Source: Streptomyces sp. 378
Lineage (GTDB): Bacteria > Actinomycetota > Actinomycetes > Streptomycetales > Streptomycetaceae
Reading direction: 5' to 3'
NCBI RefSeq assembly: GCF_030124145.1
Contig: NZ_JASKMS010000006.1
Span: forward strand, 186,001 to 250,000
DNA length: 64,000 nt
This document shows positions 16,691 through 25,907 of this stretch, one piece after another; position 1 is the first letter of the stretch; every line of letters begins with the position of its first letter. The position numbers and the translations under genes are program-made. Below the pieces are notes generated by a model. It made no database searches, was not told the DNA's origin, and saw only the letters and a program-made list of their open reading frames with translations.

Positions 16691-17836
16691 ATGACGCAGG
16701 AGATCCACGGCACCGTGGCGGACGGCTTCGAGGCGGTGCGCGAGGAGTTCGCCGCGTTCGTCGCCGGGGAGCGAGCCGACTACGAGGGGCAGCTGTGCGC
16801 CTACGTCCACGGCCGGAAGGTCGTCGACCTGTGGGCGGGGACCGGCGCGGACGCCCTCTACGGTGTGTTCTCGTCCACCAAGGGCGCCGCCTGTCTGGTC
16901 GTGGCTCTGCTCGTCCAGGACGGCACGCTGGAACTGGACCGCAAGGTGACCTACTACTGGCCGGAGTTCGCGGCCGAGGGCAAGGGCGCCCTGACCCTGC
17001 GGGATCTCCTGGCGCACCGGGCGGGCGTGGTCGGCACGGACAGCGGCTTCACCCTCGCGGAGCTGGCCGACGACCGCCAGCTCGCCGAGCGTCTCGCCGA
17101 CCAGCGGCCGTTCTGGCGCCCCGGCACGGCGTTCGGCTATCACGCGCTGGTCGCCGGGGCCCTGGCCGGTGAGGTCGTCCGCCGCGCGACCGGCCGCACG
17201 CTCCAGGAGGTCTACCAGGAGCGGATCAGGAGCCCGTACGGCCTGGACTTCCACCTGGGCCTGCCCGCGTCCGAGGAGCCCCGCTTCCGCGGCACCCAGC
17301 CGATGGACCCGACCCCGCGGCAGCAGGCCCTCCTCGATGCCACGCCGACGGGCCCGCACGCGCTCGCCTCGATCGCGTTCAACCGCAACGCGACCGAGCC
17401 GACGGACCTGGTCTCCCTTCCGAACGTGCCGCTGATCCGGGCGAAGGGTCCGGCGTCGGTGGGCGGAGTGGCCTCCGCGCGGGGTCTGGCGGGGATGTAC
17501 GCGGCGGCGATCAGCGAGGTGGGCGAGCAGCCGGCGCTGCTGAAGCCGGACACCGTGGCGGAGTTCGGCCAGTTCCACTCGGCCGGTTACGACCTGGTGG
17601 CCCGGGCGCACAAGTCGTTCGGGCTGGGCTTCCAGATGACGGCTGACACGTGGTACCCGTTCCTCGGGGCCGGGACGATCGGGCACAGCGGCGCGGGCGG
17701 CTCCCAGGCGTTCGCGGACCCGTGGAGCGGCCTCGCCTACGGCTACACGCGCCGCCGGTTCGCCTTCCCCGGCGGGGCGGCCCCGGAGAACGACCGCCTG
17801 GTGCGGGCGGTCCACGCGGCGGCGCTCGCCCGCTGA
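16691..17836 (+). CDS. Serine hydrolase, EstB/beta-lactamase class C family
   Basis: A 381-residue esterase-type member of the beta-lactamase-related family, longer than its distant relative at 1640 and not closely similar to it. The SxxK motif is SSTK at 61-64, a Tyr motif occurs in FGYHALVAG, and the C-terminal triad is HSGAGG. The YxN asparagine is replaced (Y-H-A), the usual state in EstB-like esterases that hydrolyse short-chain esters rather than beta-lactams. No signal peptide is visible. GGAG precedes the ATG. A terminator follows, shared with the converging ohr gene. Confidence 0.88.
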   Translation: MTQEIHGTVADGFEAVREEFAAFVAGERADYEGQLCAYVHGRKVVDLWAGTGADALYGVFSSTKGAACLVVALLVQDGTLELDRKVTYYWPEFAAEGKGALTLRDLLAHRAGVVGTDSGFTLAELADDRQLAERLADQRPFWRPGTAFGYHALVAGALAGEVVRRATGRTLQEVYQERIRSPYGLDFHLGLPASEEPRFRGTQPMDPTPRQQALLDATPTGPHALASIAFNRNATEPTDLVSLPNVPLIRAKGPASVGGVASARGLAGMYAAAISEVGEQPALLKPDTVAEFGQFHSAGYDLVARAHKSFGLGFQMTADTWYPFLGAGTIGHSGAGGSQAFADPWSGLAYGYTRRRFAFPGGAAPENDRLVRAVHAAALAR

Positions 17837-17860
17837 GCCCGGGCAGGGCACGGGCACGGG

Positions 17861-17897
17861 CGGAGGCCACACCCCACGTCCAAGGGTGCGGCCTCCG
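17861..17897. terminator. Bidirectional terminator
   Basis: CGGAGGCC at 17861 pairs with GGCCTCCG ending at 17897, extended by an inner CACACC/GGGTG region. It lies between the converging serine hydrolase and ohr genes. Confidence 0.7.
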
Positions 17898-17915
17898 TCT
17901 GTGCAACGACTGTCG

Positions 17916-18335
17916 TCAGACCAGCGTCACGGTGATGTCGCCGCGCGTCGCCTTCGAGTACGGGCACACCTCGTGGGCCTTCTCGATCAGCGACCGGGCG
18001 GTGTCCCGGTCGGCCCTGGGGATGTCGGCCGAGATCTCGACGATGATCCCGAAGCCGTCCCCGTTCCTGCCGAGGCCGACCTTCGCGGTCACCGTCGAAC
18101 CGGTGAGGTCGGCGCCCTCCTGGCGGGCGACGACTCCGAGAGCGCCCTGGAAGCAGGCGCTGTACCCGGCGGCGAACAGCTGCTCCGGGTTGGTGCCGGC
18201 GCCGCTCCCGCCCATCTCCTTCGGCGGGTTGACGACGAGGTCGAGCGTGCCGTCGTCGGTGGCGACCCGGCCGTCGCGCCCGTTCTCTGCGGTGGCGACG
18301 GCGGTGTACAGGACGTCGGACTGCTGGATCGGCAT
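17916..18335 (-). CDS. ohr: Organic hydroperoxide resistance protein (Ohr)
   Basis: A 139-residue OsmC/Ohr-family peroxidase that reduces organic hydroperoxides with lipoyl or thiol donors in the cytoplasm. The two redox cysteines lie in the canonical contexts FAAGYSACFQGAL and HEVCPYSKATRGD, and the catalytic Arg is expected in the N-terminal GRDGRV segment. The PPKEMGGSGAGTNPEQLF run is diagnostic of Ohr rather than OsmC. In many bacteria an OhrR MarR-type repressor sits beside ohr; here the nearest MarR gene (19554) is separated by an oxidoreductase and its operators lie elsewhere. Confidence 0.93.
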   Translation of the reverse strand: MPIQQSDVLYTAVATAENGRDGRVATDDGTLDLVVNPPKEMGGSGAGTNPEQLFAAGYSACFQGALGVVARQEGADLTGSTVTAKVGLGRNGDGFGIIVEISADIPRADRDTARSLIEKAHEVCPYSKATRGDITVTLV

Positions 18336-18431
18336 GCGGTGGTGTTCCTTCGCTCGTCCGCCGCGGCTCGCGCCCGGGCCGGGACGGATTCGGAAACAAG
18401 TTACCGCATGCCGGAATCATGAGGGAAGGCG

Positions 18432-19454
18432 TCAGAGCTTGACGATCATCTTCCCGGTGTTGTCGCCGCGCAGAACACCCAGGAACGCCTCCAGGTTGTT
18501 CTCGATGCCCTCGACGACGGTCTCCCGGTACTTGAGCTCACCGGAGGCGACCCAGGGGGCGACCTCCTGCACGAACTGCGGCTGCAGGTCGTAGTGGTCC
18601 CCGACCAGGAAGCCCTCGATACGGCCGCGGGTGGCGATCAGGCGGGCGAGGTTCTTCGGTCCCGGGGCGGGCTCGGTGTCGTTGTAGACGGAGATCATGC
18701 CGCAGACGGCGATCCGGCCGCCCTCCTTGAGGGAGCCGATGGCCGCCTCCAGGTGGTCACCGCCGACGTTGTCGAAGTAGACGTCGATCCCGTCGGGGGC
18801 GGCGGCGCGCAGCTGCTTGCCGACGGGCCCGGCCTTGTAGTTGAAGGCGGCGTCGAATCCGTACTCCTCCACGAGGAGCTTGACCTTCTCGTCCGACCCG
18901 GCGGAGCCGATGACCCGCGAGGCGCCCTTCAGCTTGGCGATCTGCCCGACCTGGCCGCCCACGGCGCCGGCGGCACCGGACACGAAGACGGTGTCGCCCT
19001 CCTTGAAGGCGGCGGTGCGCAGCAGGCCCGCGTAGGCGGTCAGGCCGGTCATGCCCAGCACACCGAGGTACGTCGACAGCGGCGCGGCCTCGGGGTCCAC
19101 CTTCACGGCGTTCTTCCCGTTGACGACCGCGTACTCACGCCACCCGAAGAAGTGCAGCACGTGATCCCCGACGGACAGCCCTTCGGCGTTCGAGGCCACG
19201 ACCTCGCCGACCGCGCCGCCCTGCATGACCTTGCCGATCTCGAACGGGGCCACGTAGGACTTCGCGTCGCTCATCCGGCCGCGCATGTACGGGTCCACGG
19301 AGAGGTACTCGTTCCGGACGAGGACCTGCCCCTCGCCCGGCTGCGGGACCTCCACCTCGACGAAGGCGAAGTCCTCGGGCTTCGGCCAGCCGACGGGACG
19401 GCTCGCCAGGTGCCACTCGCGGCTGACGGCGGGGAGGGTGGGGGTGTCGGTCAT
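18432..19454 (-). CDS. NADP-dependent oxidoreductase, MDR/PTGR (CurA) family
   Basis: A 340-residue zinc-free medium-chain reductase of the leukotriene B4 12-hydroxydehydrogenase/CurA type, which reduces the C=C bond of enones. The family opening REWHLASRPVGWPKPEDF and LSVDPYMRGRM are clear, and the NADP-binding motif is SGAAGAVGGQVGQIAKL (about 148-164). No zinc-binding Cys set is present. Such enzymes detoxify reactive alkenals. It diverges from a MarR-type regulator, and two CTGAAA-based palindromes lie between them, so substrate-responsive derepression is likely. Confidence 0.92.
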   Translation of the reverse strand: MTDTPTLPAVSREWHLASRPVGWPKPEDFAFVEVEVPQPGEGQVLVRNEYLSVDPYMRGRMSDAKSYVAPFEIGKVMQGGAVGEVVASNAEGLSVGDHVLHFFGWREYAVVNGKNAVKVDPEAAPLSTYLGVLGMTGLTAYAGLLRTAAFKEGDTVFVSGAAGAVGGQVGQIAKLKGASRVIGSAGSDEKVKLLVEEYGFDAAFNYKAGPVGKQLRAAAPDGIDVYFDNVGGDHLEAAIGSLKEGGRIAVCGMISVYNDTEPAPGPKNLARLIATRGRIEGFLVGDHYDLQPQFVQEVAPWVASGELKYRETVVEGIENNLEAFLGVLRGDNTGKMIVKL

Positions 19455-19483
19455 GATGCGCCTTACCTCACTGGCTCGATGAA

Positions 19484-19525
19484 TGTTTCAGTACCTGAAA
19501 CAACCATGCTCCTGAAAATTTCAGG
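19484..19525. promoter_or_regulatory. Twin MarR-type operators between divergent genes
   Basis: Two perfect dyads occur 8 bp apart: TGTTTCAG-TAC-CTGAAACA (19484-19502) and CCTGAAA-A-TTTCAGG (19511-19525). Both are built from the same CTGAAA/TTTCAG half-sites. They occupy the 99-bp gap between the oxidoreductase start (19454) and the MarR start (19554), where a MarR dimer at each could repress both promoters. Confidence 0.85.
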
Positions 19526-19553
19526 TTGTCAAATAACCGGGTACCCTCGATGC

Positions 19554-20003
19554 ATGGCCTCCACCACACCGACGCCCCAGAACATGACCAACCGCCCGGA
19601 TCCGCTGACCGTCGAGGTCGTCGAACTGATCGGGGAAGTCGTGGCGCGGTTCCACGAGGACTACGAGTCGGCGGCGGCCGAGCACGCCCTGACCGGCGCG
19701 CAGGCACGGCTGCTGAGCCTGCTGTGCCTCGAACCGCTGCCCATGCGGAGGCTGGCCCAGCAGCTGAAGTGCGAGCCGTCCAACGTGACGGGCATCGTCG
19801 ACCGGCTGGAGGCCCGGGGGCTGGTCGAGCGGCAGCCGGCGCCCGCCGACCGCCGGGTGAAGGTGGCGGCGGCCACGCCGGAGGGACGGCGGGTGGCCCG
19901 GAGCCTGCGGGAGTCACTGCGGTTCGCCCGGGAGCCCCTGGCCGGGCTTTCCGAGGGTGAGCGGGTGGCACTGCGGGACGCGCTGCGGCGGATGCTGGGC
20001 TGA
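19554..20003 (+). CDS. MarR-family transcriptional regulator
   Basis: A 149-residue winged-helix regulator. The DNA-binding core runs from LTGAQARLLSLLCLEPLPMRRLA through QQLKCEPSNVTGIVDRLE to the wing RQPAPADRRVKVAAATPEG, exactly the MarR pattern. The ATG at 19554 gives a short Thr/Pro-rich start; the ATG at 19584 (MTNRPDPL) is an alternative. No conserved Cys of the OhrR type is seen near the N-terminus, so it is more likely a ligand-sensing repressor of the divergent enone reductase than a peroxide sensor. Twin operators lie immediately upstream. Confidence 0.9.
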   Translation: MASTTPTPQNMTNRPDPLTVEVVELIGEVVARFHEDYESAAAEHALTGAQARLLSLLCLEPLPMRRLAQQLKCEPSNVTGIVDRLEARGLVERQPAPADRRVKVAAATPEGRRVARSLRESLRFAREPLAGLSEGERVALRDALRRMLG

Positions 20004-20246
20004 GCCGGGGCCGGTGCCGTCAGCCGACCTCGTGGCGGCATCTCGCCGTCGGACAAGAGCGGTTGCCGAGAGGCCCGGATCGCCTCGTCGCCCCTCCCTC
20101 GCGTCGGAACGCGACCACGGCCTGTCCGTTCCGGTTGAAGACCCGGTGGAAGTCCGGGCGTTCGACATCCTCGGGGTTTGACTCGCGCGGCGTCGGCCGA
20201 GACACCCGACCCGCCACGGCGGCGTGCGGACGCCGGGCGGCAGGCG
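20004..20246. other. Gap without a convincing gene
   Basis: Several short frames cross this stretch on both strands, but none has a ribosome site or a recognisable product. One minus-strand frame contains ERPDFHRVFNRNGQAVVAFR, which looks protein-like and could be a gene remnant; I cannot assign it. Confidence 0.3.
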
Positions 20247-21092
20247 CTAAGTGCACCACCACAGGAACCGGTCGCACGTCTGGGAGGGGGTCGGTTCCGG
20301 TTCGGGTGCCGGGGTGGTCGGGTCCGGGGTCGGGGTCGGGGCAGGGGCCGGCGGGGCGGCCGTGGGTGCGGCGCTCGGGCGGTCGGGGGAATCGCCCGCC
20401 GCGGCCGACTCGGCCTGCTTGCTCGGCTCGTCACCCTCCGGGGACTCCGACGCGCCGTCCGTCGGGGACGCCGACGCGGAGGGTGAACCGGACGCGTCCG
20501 GGGACGGGGAAACCGACGCTCCGTCAGCTCCCGCCTCGCCACCCGGGGTGCCGCCCGGCTCCCCCGCCTCGGCCGACGCGCCTCCGTCCGGGGACTCGCC
20601 TCCGACCACGGCCGGCCCGGGCGTGGAACTCGGGGCGTCCATGCCGAGCTCCGCGAGGCTCAGGCCCCCCGCGGCCAGCACGAACCCGGCCGCCACGAAG
20701 AGGGTCCTGCGCCGCCGCCGGCGGTGTGCCGCGGCCTTGCGGTCCCGCCGGCTCGCCACGCCCGGGCCGTCAGCGGCCGGCCCGCGGCCCCGCCCGCGAC
20801 GACGCGCCGCACGCCCCAGGTGCTCGCCGTCGCCGTCGTCCTCGTCGGCCTCGTCCCCGTCGTCGCCGTGCGCGTCGTCCGGCGCGTACGGTTCCGGCGG
20901 CCCTTCGAGGGTGTCGCCCGGCGCGTACGGCTCCGCCGGCGCTCCGGGGGTGTCACCCGCGCTCCCGGACGCGGTGGCGCCGTGGCCGCCGTACTCCGGC
21001 CCGGACCGGCGCAGCGCTTCGGCCGAGGTGCCGCAGCCCGGGCAGGCAAGGGCGCCGTTGAGGTGCCGACGGCACGGGTCGCAGTAGTCCAT
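20247..21092 (-). CDS. Zinc-ribbon, single-pass membrane protein (SCO2400-like)
   Basis: A 281-residue protein of unknown function that matches my memory of the SCO2400 family. The N-terminus is a zinc ribbon with Cys4-Cys7 and Cys17-Cys20 (MDYCDPCRRHLNGALACPGC). Then come an acidic, disordered cytoplasmic linker, a basic cluster SRRDRKAAAHRRRRRR, one membrane helix (TLFVAAGFVLAAGGLSLAEL), and a long Ser/Pro/Gly/Ala-rich external tail ending in CDRFLWWCT with two Cys. The order suggests a cytoplasmic sensor or adaptor joined to an extracellular stalk. It diverges from the sugar operon at 21362. Confidence 0.8.
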   Translation of the reverse strand: MDYCDPCRRHLNGALACPGCGTSAEALRRSGPEYGGHGATASGSAGDTPGAPAEPYAPGDTLEGPPEPYAPDDAHGDDGDEADEDDGDGEHLGRAARRRGRGRGPAADGPGVASRRDRKAAAHRRRRRRTLFVAAGFVLAAGGLSLAELGMDAPSSTPGPAVVGGESPDGGASAEAGEPGGTPGGEAGADGASVSPSPDASGSPSASASPTDGASESPEGDEPSKQAESAAAGDSPDRPSAAPTAAPPAPAPTPTPDPTTPAPEPEPTPSQTCDRFLWWCT

Positions 21093-21172
21093 GACGCGGG
21101 AAGATTAAGTTCCGCGCCGGTCCGGTTCCTAGATCCATCTGTGAAGGTTCTGTAGGGACACCGCTCCTCGGT

Positions 21173-21277
21173 GGTTTCGAAACTGTCGAAACCGTTATGT
21201 GCGCGACCCATTGACACCCCCGCCACCGGATCCTTACTGTCACGCCAGCATTTCGAACGTGTGCCGAAATCTCGAAC
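21173..21277 (+). promoter_or_regulatory. Promoter and operators of the sugar-catabolism operon
   Basis: A -35 TTGACA (21211-21216) and -10 TACTGT (21235-21240) are 18 bp apart. Upstream lies an inverted repeat with arms GGTTTCGA (21173-21180) and TCGAAACC (21186-21193). Downstream of the -10 is TTCGAAC (21252-21258), and TCGAAC recurs at 21272-21277. The downstream TTCGAA box recalls the two arabinan promoters at 34475-34531 and 59039-59077. The regulator is not in the window. Confidence 0.65.
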
Positions 21278-21361
21278 AGAGCGAGTCGCCGGAACACGAA
21301 CGGGACGCTGACGCAACACTCTGACGGAAATGAACCGACGAAGCTGCGAGGGACAACCGCC

Positions 21362-22525
21362 GTGCGCATCACCGGAATCAGCACACACGTGGTCGGGACG
21401 CCGTGGCGCAACCTGACGTACGTCCAGGTGCACACCGACGAAGGCATCACCGGAGTCGGCGAGACCCGGATGCTGGGACACACCGACGCCCTTCTCGGAT
21501 ACCTGAGGGAGGCCGAGGCCAATCACATCCTCGGTTCCGACCCCTTCGCCGTCGAGGACCTCGTCAAGCGCATGAAGTACGGCGACTACGGCCGTGCGGG
21601 CGAGATCGTGATGTCCGGTATCGCCGTGATCGAGATGGCCTGCTGGGACATCAAGGGCAAGGCCCTGGGCGTCCCCGTCTGGCAGCTGCTGGGCGGCAAG
21701 GTCACCGACAAGGTCAAGGCGTACGCCAACGGCTGGTACACCACCGAGCGGACCCCGGAGGCCTACCACAAGGCCGCCCAGGGCGTGATGGAGCGCGGCT
21801 ACCGGGCGCTCAAGATCGACCCCTTCGGCACCGGCCACTTCGAGCTGGACCACCAGCAGACCCTGTACGCCGTCTCCCTGATCGAGGCGGTCCGCGACGC
21901 CATCGGCCCCGAGGCCGAGCTGATGCTGGAGATGCACGGCCGCTTCTCCCCCGCCACGGCCGTGCGCCTGGCCAAGGAGCTGGCGCCGTTCAAGCCGGCG
22001 TGGCTGGAGGAGCCGGTCCCGCCGGAGAACCTGAAGGCGCTGGAGAAGGTCGCCGCCAAGGTCGACATGCCGGTCGCCACCGGTGAGCGCATCCACGACC
22101 GGATCGAGTTCCGGGAGCTGTTCGAGAGCCAGGCCGTCGACATCATCCAGCCGGACGTCGGCCATATCGGTGGCATCTGGGAGACCAGGAAGCTCGCCGC
22201 GACCGCCGAGACCCACTACATGCTGGTGGCTCCCCACAACGTGGGCGGCTCGGTCCTGACCGCCGCGTCCCTCCAGGTCGGCTTCACCTCGCCGAACTTC
22301 AAGATCCTGGAGCACTTCAACGACTTCGCCGACGCGGAGATCAAGAAGGTGGTCAAGGGCGCGCCGCAGGTGAACCCGGAGGACGGCTGCTTCCACCTCT
22401 CCGACGCCCCGGGCCTGGGCGTGGAGCTGGACGTGGACGCCGCCGCCGAGTTCCCCCAGCAGCAGGCCCGTTTCGACCTCTGGGCGGAAGGCTGGGAACA
22501 GCGCAAGCCGAAGGGCTCGCAGTGA
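21362..22525 (+). CDS. Enolase-superfamily sugar acid dehydratase (MR/galactonate dehydratase type)
   Basis: A 387-residue mandelate racemase/muconate lactonizing family protein. The C-terminal barrel carries EMHGRF (Glu190, His192), EEP (216-218), GER (241-243), QPDVGHIGG and APHN (His292), the arrangement of acid-sugar dehydratases such as D-galactonate dehydratase. It would remove water from an aldonate to give a 2-keto-3-deoxy acid in the cytoplasm. The exact sugar acid cannot be read from sequence. The GTG at 21362 is the first gene of an operon; its TGA overlaps the next GTG (GTGA). Neighbouring dehydrogenase and transporter genes support an oxidative, non-phosphorylating sugar route. 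Confidence 0.88.
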   Translation: MRITGISTHVVGTPWRNLTYVQVHTDEGITGVGETRMLGHTDALLGYLREAEANHILGSDPFAVEDLVKRMKYGDYGRAGEIVMSGIAVIEMACWDIKGKALGVPVWQLLGGKVTDKVKAYANGWYTTERTPEAYHKAAQGVMERGYRALKIDPFGTGHFELDHQQTLYAVSLIEAVRDAIGPEAELMLEMHGRFSPATAVRLAKELAPFKPAWLEEPVPPENLKALEKVAAKVDMPVATGERIHDRIEFRELFESQAVDIIQPDVGHIGGIWETRKLAATAETHYMLVAPHNVGGSVLTAASLQVGFTSPNFKILEHFNDFADAEIKKVVKGAPQVNPEDGCFHLSDAPGLGVELDVDAAAEFPQQQARFDLWAEGWEQRKPKGSQ

Positions 22526-23526
22526 GCACGGCTGTCGTCGTCGACGCCCCGGGCGAGCACCGGCTCGTCCCGCACGAGCCTCGGCGGCCCGAGGCGGGCG
22601 AGGCCCTGGTGCGGGTGCACGCCTCCGGGATCTGCGGCAGCGACCGCGAGGTCTACCAGGGCAACCGCCCCGAGGGCTATGTGCGCTACCCGCTGACCCC
22701 GGGCCACGAGTGGTCCGGGACGGTGGAGGCCGTGGGCGCCGGTGTCCCGGCGTCCCTCGTCGGCCGCAAGGTCGTCGGTGAGGGCTTTCGAAACTGTCAG
22801 GTCTGCGATCGCTGCCACGCGGGCGACACGACCCTGTGCAGCGCGGGGTACGAGGAGACCGGGTTCACCCAGCCGGGCGCGATGGCGGCCACGCTGACCC
22901 TCCCGGCCCGCCTCCTGCACACCCTCCCGGACGACTGCGACCTCACGGCCGCCGCCCTCCTGGAACCCGCCGCCTGCATCGCGGCCGCCGCGCTGAAGGG
23001 CAACGCACAGCCCGGTGAGCGCGTCGCCGTGGTCGGCACCGGCACCCTCGGCATGTTCGCCGTGCAGTTCCTGAAGGCGAACTCGCCGGCCGAGCTGCTG
23101 GTGGTCGGCACCCGCCGGGACCGCGAGGCGCTGTCGCGACAGTACGGCGCGACGGACTTCCGGACGAAGGACCAGGAACTCCCCGACGACTTCGACGTGG
23201 TGATCGAGACGGCCGGGTCCGCGGACGCCGCCCGGATCTCGGCCGGTCTGCTCAGGCGCGGCGGCCGGCTGGTGCTGACCGGCATCCCGGCGCCGGACGC
23301 CGACGGACTCGACCCGACCGACCTCGTGGTACGGCAGTTGGAGGTGCACACCGTGTTCGGTGCGCCGCCGGACGCCTGGGCGCACACGGTGCGGGTGTTC
23401 GCCGCCGGTCTGCTCGACCCGCTGCCGCTGGTGACGCACGAGTTGCCGCTCGCCGAGTTCTCGCAGGCCATCGAGCTGGTCGGGGCCGGCGATCCGAAGG
23501 TGGGCAAGGTTCTGCTCCGCCCCTAG
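22522..23526 (+). CDS. Zinc-dependent alcohol/polyol dehydrogenase
   Basis: A 334-residue medium-chain dehydrogenase. Catalytic zinc ligands are Cys38 (GICGSDREVY) and His62-Glu63 (GHEW); the structural zinc set is Cys92, 95, 98 and 106 (NCQVCDRCHAGDTTLC). The Rossmann motif is VAVVGTGTLGMFAVQF. This group oxidises polyols or sugar acids with NAD. It overlaps the dehydratase gene by 4 bp, so the two are translationally coupled and probably act on the same pathway. A very strong hairpin starts just after the stop. Confidence 0.9.
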   Translation: MSTAVVVDAPGEHRLVPHEPRRPEAGEALVRVHASGICGSDREVYQGNRPEGYVRYPLTPGHEWSGTVEAVGAGVPASLVGRKVVGEGFRNCQVCDRCHAGDTTLCSAGYEETGFTQPGAMAATLTLPARLLHTLPDDCDLTAAALLEPAACIAAAALKGNAQPGERVAVVGTGTLGMFAVQFLKANSPAELLVVGTRRDREALSRQYGATDFRTKDQELPDDFDVVIETAGSADAARISAGLLRRGGRLVLTGIPAPDADGLDPTDLVVRQLEVHTVFGAPPDAWAHTVRVFAAGLLDPLPLVTHELPLAEFSQAIELVGAGDPKVGKVLLRP

Positions 23527-23528
23527 AC

Positions 23529-23573
23529 GTACGCCGGTACGGGGGCGACCTGACGGCTCCCGTACCGGCGTAC
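23529..23573 (+). terminator. Strong intrinsic (partial) terminator inside the operon
   Basis: GTACGCCGGTACGGG (23529-23543) pairs perfectly over 15 bp with CCCGTACCGGCGTAC (23559-23573), followed by CAGTTTTG. It stands between the dehydrogenase and the next co-directional gene, so it may split the cluster into two units or attenuate readthrough. Confidence 0.75.
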
Positions 23574-23654
23574 ACCCAGTTTTGCCCTAACCCCTTGCCC
23601 CAGCGCCCCAGAGCCGCGAACATCGTCCGACATATCGAACCGAAGGACATTCCC

Positions 23655-24623
23655 GTGATCGACGCTTCCGCCCCGGCAGCGCGCAGGCCCGGTGAGCAGG
23701 CGCTCACCGCCCTGGGCCTGAACGCCCCCGCCCCCGACCCCGCCGACGCCTCGCCGCACTCCTTCCCGGGCGGTGGCCGCTGGCGCACCGAGATCCCCTC
23801 CTGCGAGGGTCCCGAGGCACTGGCGGTGGTCCTGAAGGAGGCCTCGCGGCTGGACGTGCCGATTCACCGGATCAGCCAGGGCAGCGGCGTGTGGATGCTG
23901 TCCGACGCCGAGATCACCGAGATGGTCGAGGCGACGGCCGAACGCGACATCGAGCTCTGCCTGTTCACCGGGCCGCGCGGCACCTGGGACATCGGCGGGT
24001 CCACGCGCACCGACTCGCGGGGCGCCGGACTGCGCGCCCGCGGCCACGACGCCGTGGCCGGCTGTGTCGAAGACGCCGTCAGGGCCACGGAGTTGGGCGT
24101 CGCGTGCCTGCTCGTCGCCGACGAGGGCGTGCTGTGGACGCTGCACCGGGCCCGGGCCGCCGGGATCATCCCGGCCGACACGACGCTGAAGGTCTCCGCG
24201 CTCATCGGCCCCGTCAACCCGGCCGCGTACGCGGTCTACGAGCGACTCGGCGCCGACTCGGTCAATGTGCCCAGTGACCTGACGCTCGATCACCTCACCG
24301 AGATACGACGGGTGTCGAGCGCTCCGATGGACATGTACATCGAGGCCCCCGACGACCTCGGCGGCTACGTCCGGATGTACGAGGTGGCCGAACTCATCAG
24401 ACGTGGGGCCCCGTTGTACCTGAAGTTCGGCCTGTCCAAGGCCCCCGGGATCTACCCGTACGGGCACCACATGCGGGAGCTGACGCTGGCCACGGCCAAG
24501 GAGCGGGTGCGGCGCGGGCGGCTCGCCCTGGATCTTCTGGCCCGCCACGGAGCCGACGGCGACATGGCGCCGCTCGGTTCGCGGCTGCCGGGTGATCTGC
24601 AACGGTTCGAAATCTCGTCATAA
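23655..24623 (+). CDS. TIM-barrel protein of unknown function (U32 peptidase-like)
   Basis: A 322-residue protein that I do not recognise with confidence; similar streptomycete proteins are loosely annotated as U32-type peptidases. The GTG at 23655 has AAGGA at good distance; an upstream ATG at 23595 lies nearer the terminator and lacks one. The pattern of strands ending [67 protein letters not shown] and [14 protein letters not shown] suggests a beta/alpha barrel with the active site at the C-terminal strand ends. Its place between sugar-acid enzymes and a sugar transporter hints at an aldolase or epimerase role; this is inference only. Confidence 0.7.
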   Translation: MIDASAPAARRPGEQALTALGLNAPAPDPADASPHSFPGGGRWRTEIPSCEGPEALAVVLKEASRLDVPIHRISQGSGVWMLSDAEITEMVEATAERDIELCLFTGPRGTWDIGGSTRTDSRGAGLRARGHDAVAGCVEDAVRATELGVACLLVADEGVLWTLHRARAAGIIPADTTLKVSALIGPVNPAAYAVYERLGADSVNVPSDLTLDHLTEIRRVSSAPMDMYIEAPDDLGGYVRMYEVAELIRRGAPLYLKFGLSKAPGIYPYGHHMRELTLATAKERVRRGRLALDLLARHGADGDMAPLGSRLPGDLQRFEISS

Positions 24624-24763
24624 CGTTCCGGATACTCGCCTTCACAGAAGAAGACACAGCCGACCACAATCCGACACATCTCTTCTCGGTCTTTCCGGCC
24701 CGACCCCCCGGAGCGGCTTCGCGCCCCAGACCGAGCCCTGCACACACATCAAGGATGATGATC

Positions 24764-25873
24764 ATGCGTAATCGCAGAGCCGCCCTCGCCGCCATAGCCG
24801 GAGCCGCGTCCCTCGCCCTGACCCTGTCCGCCTGCGGGCAGAGCAGCGAGGGTGGGAGCGAGGAGAGCGGGGACAGCGCCAAGGGCGGCACCATCGGCAT
24901 CGCGATGCCGACCAAGTCCTCCGAGCGCTGGATCGCCGACGGCAACAACGTCAAGAAGGACCTGGAGTCCAAGGGCTACAAGACCCAGCTGGTCTACGGC
25001 GAGGACGACCCGGACCAGCAGGTCTCGCAGATCGAGAACCTGATCACCCAGGGCGTCAAGGCGCTGATCGTCGCGGCCATCGACAACAAGTCGATGAACA
25101 ACGTGCTCCAGCAGGCCAAGGACGCGAACATCCCGGTCATCTCCTACGACCGCCTGATCCTCGGCACGGAGAACGTCGACTACTACGCCTCCTTCGACAA
25201 CGAGAAGGTCGGCGAGCTCCAGGGCACCTACATCGTCGAGAAGCTCGGCCTGAAGGACGGCTCCAAGAAGGGCCCGTTCAACATCGAGCTGTTCGCGGGC
25301 TCGAACGACGACAACAACACCCGCTACTTCTTCCAGGGCGCGATGAACATCCTGCAGCCCTACATCGACAAGAAGCAGCTCGTCGTCCGCTCCGGCCAGA
25401 CCAAGCTCAACCAGGTCACCACCCTGCGCTGGGACGGCGGCACCGCCCAGAAGCGCATGGACGACATCCTGACCTCCTCGTACAAGAGCGAGCGGGTCGA
25501 CGCCGTCCTCTCGCCCTACGACGGCATCTCCATCGGCATCCTCTCGGCGCTGAAGTCGGACGACTACGGCTCCAAGAGCAAGCCGCTGCCGGTCGTCACC
25601 GGCCAGGACGCCGAGCTCGCCTCGGTGAAGTCGATCATCGCCGACCAGCAGTCGATGACGGTCTACAAGGACACCCGCGAGCTCGCCAAGGTCGCCTCGA
25701 ACATGGTCGACGCGCTGCTGAACGACAAGAAGCCCGAGGTCAACGACACCAAGACGTACGACAACGGCTCGAAGGTCGTCCCGGCCTACCTGCTGGAGCC
25801 GGTCGCCGTCGACAAGTCCAACTACCAGAAGGAAGTCGTCGACTCCGGCTACATCAAGGCAAGCGACCTCTAA
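24764..25873 (+). CDS. chvE: Multiple-monosaccharide ABC transporter, binding lipoprotein (ChvE type)
   Basis: A 369-residue periplasmic-binding-type lipoprotein that captures aldoses outside the membrane. The signal ends in a lipobox with Cys24 (LTLSAC), and a Gly/Ser/Glu linker follows. [19 protein letters not shown] and [20 protein letters not shown] with the ISYDRLI run match ChvE, which binds L-arabinose, D-galactose, D-glucose and D-xylose. Several ATGs cluster at 24755-24766; the one at 24764 has AAGGA at the best spacing. The three transporter genes run in the order binding protein, ATPase, permease. Codon use is typical of highly expressed genes. Confidence 0.93.
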   Translation: MRNRRAALAAIAGAASLALTLSACGQSSEGGSEESGDSAKGGTIGIAMPTKSSERWIADGNNVKKDLESKGYKTQLVYGEDDPDQQVSQIENLITQGVKALIVAAIDNKSMNNVLQQAKDANIPVISYDRLILGTENVDYYASFDNEKVGELQGTYIVEKLGLKDGSKKGPFNIELFAGSNDDNNTRYFFQGAMNILQPYIDKKQLVVRSGQTKLNQVTTLRWDGGTAQKRMDDILTSSYKSERVDAVLSPYDGISIGILSALKSDDYGSKSKPLPVVTGQDAELASVKSIIADQQSMTVYKDTRELAKVASNMVDALLNDKKPEVNDTKTYDNGSKVVPAYLLEPVAVDKSNYQKEVVDSGYIKASDL

Positions 25874-25907
25874 AACCGCCGGCACACTCTGATTGGAAGG
25901 CACGACC

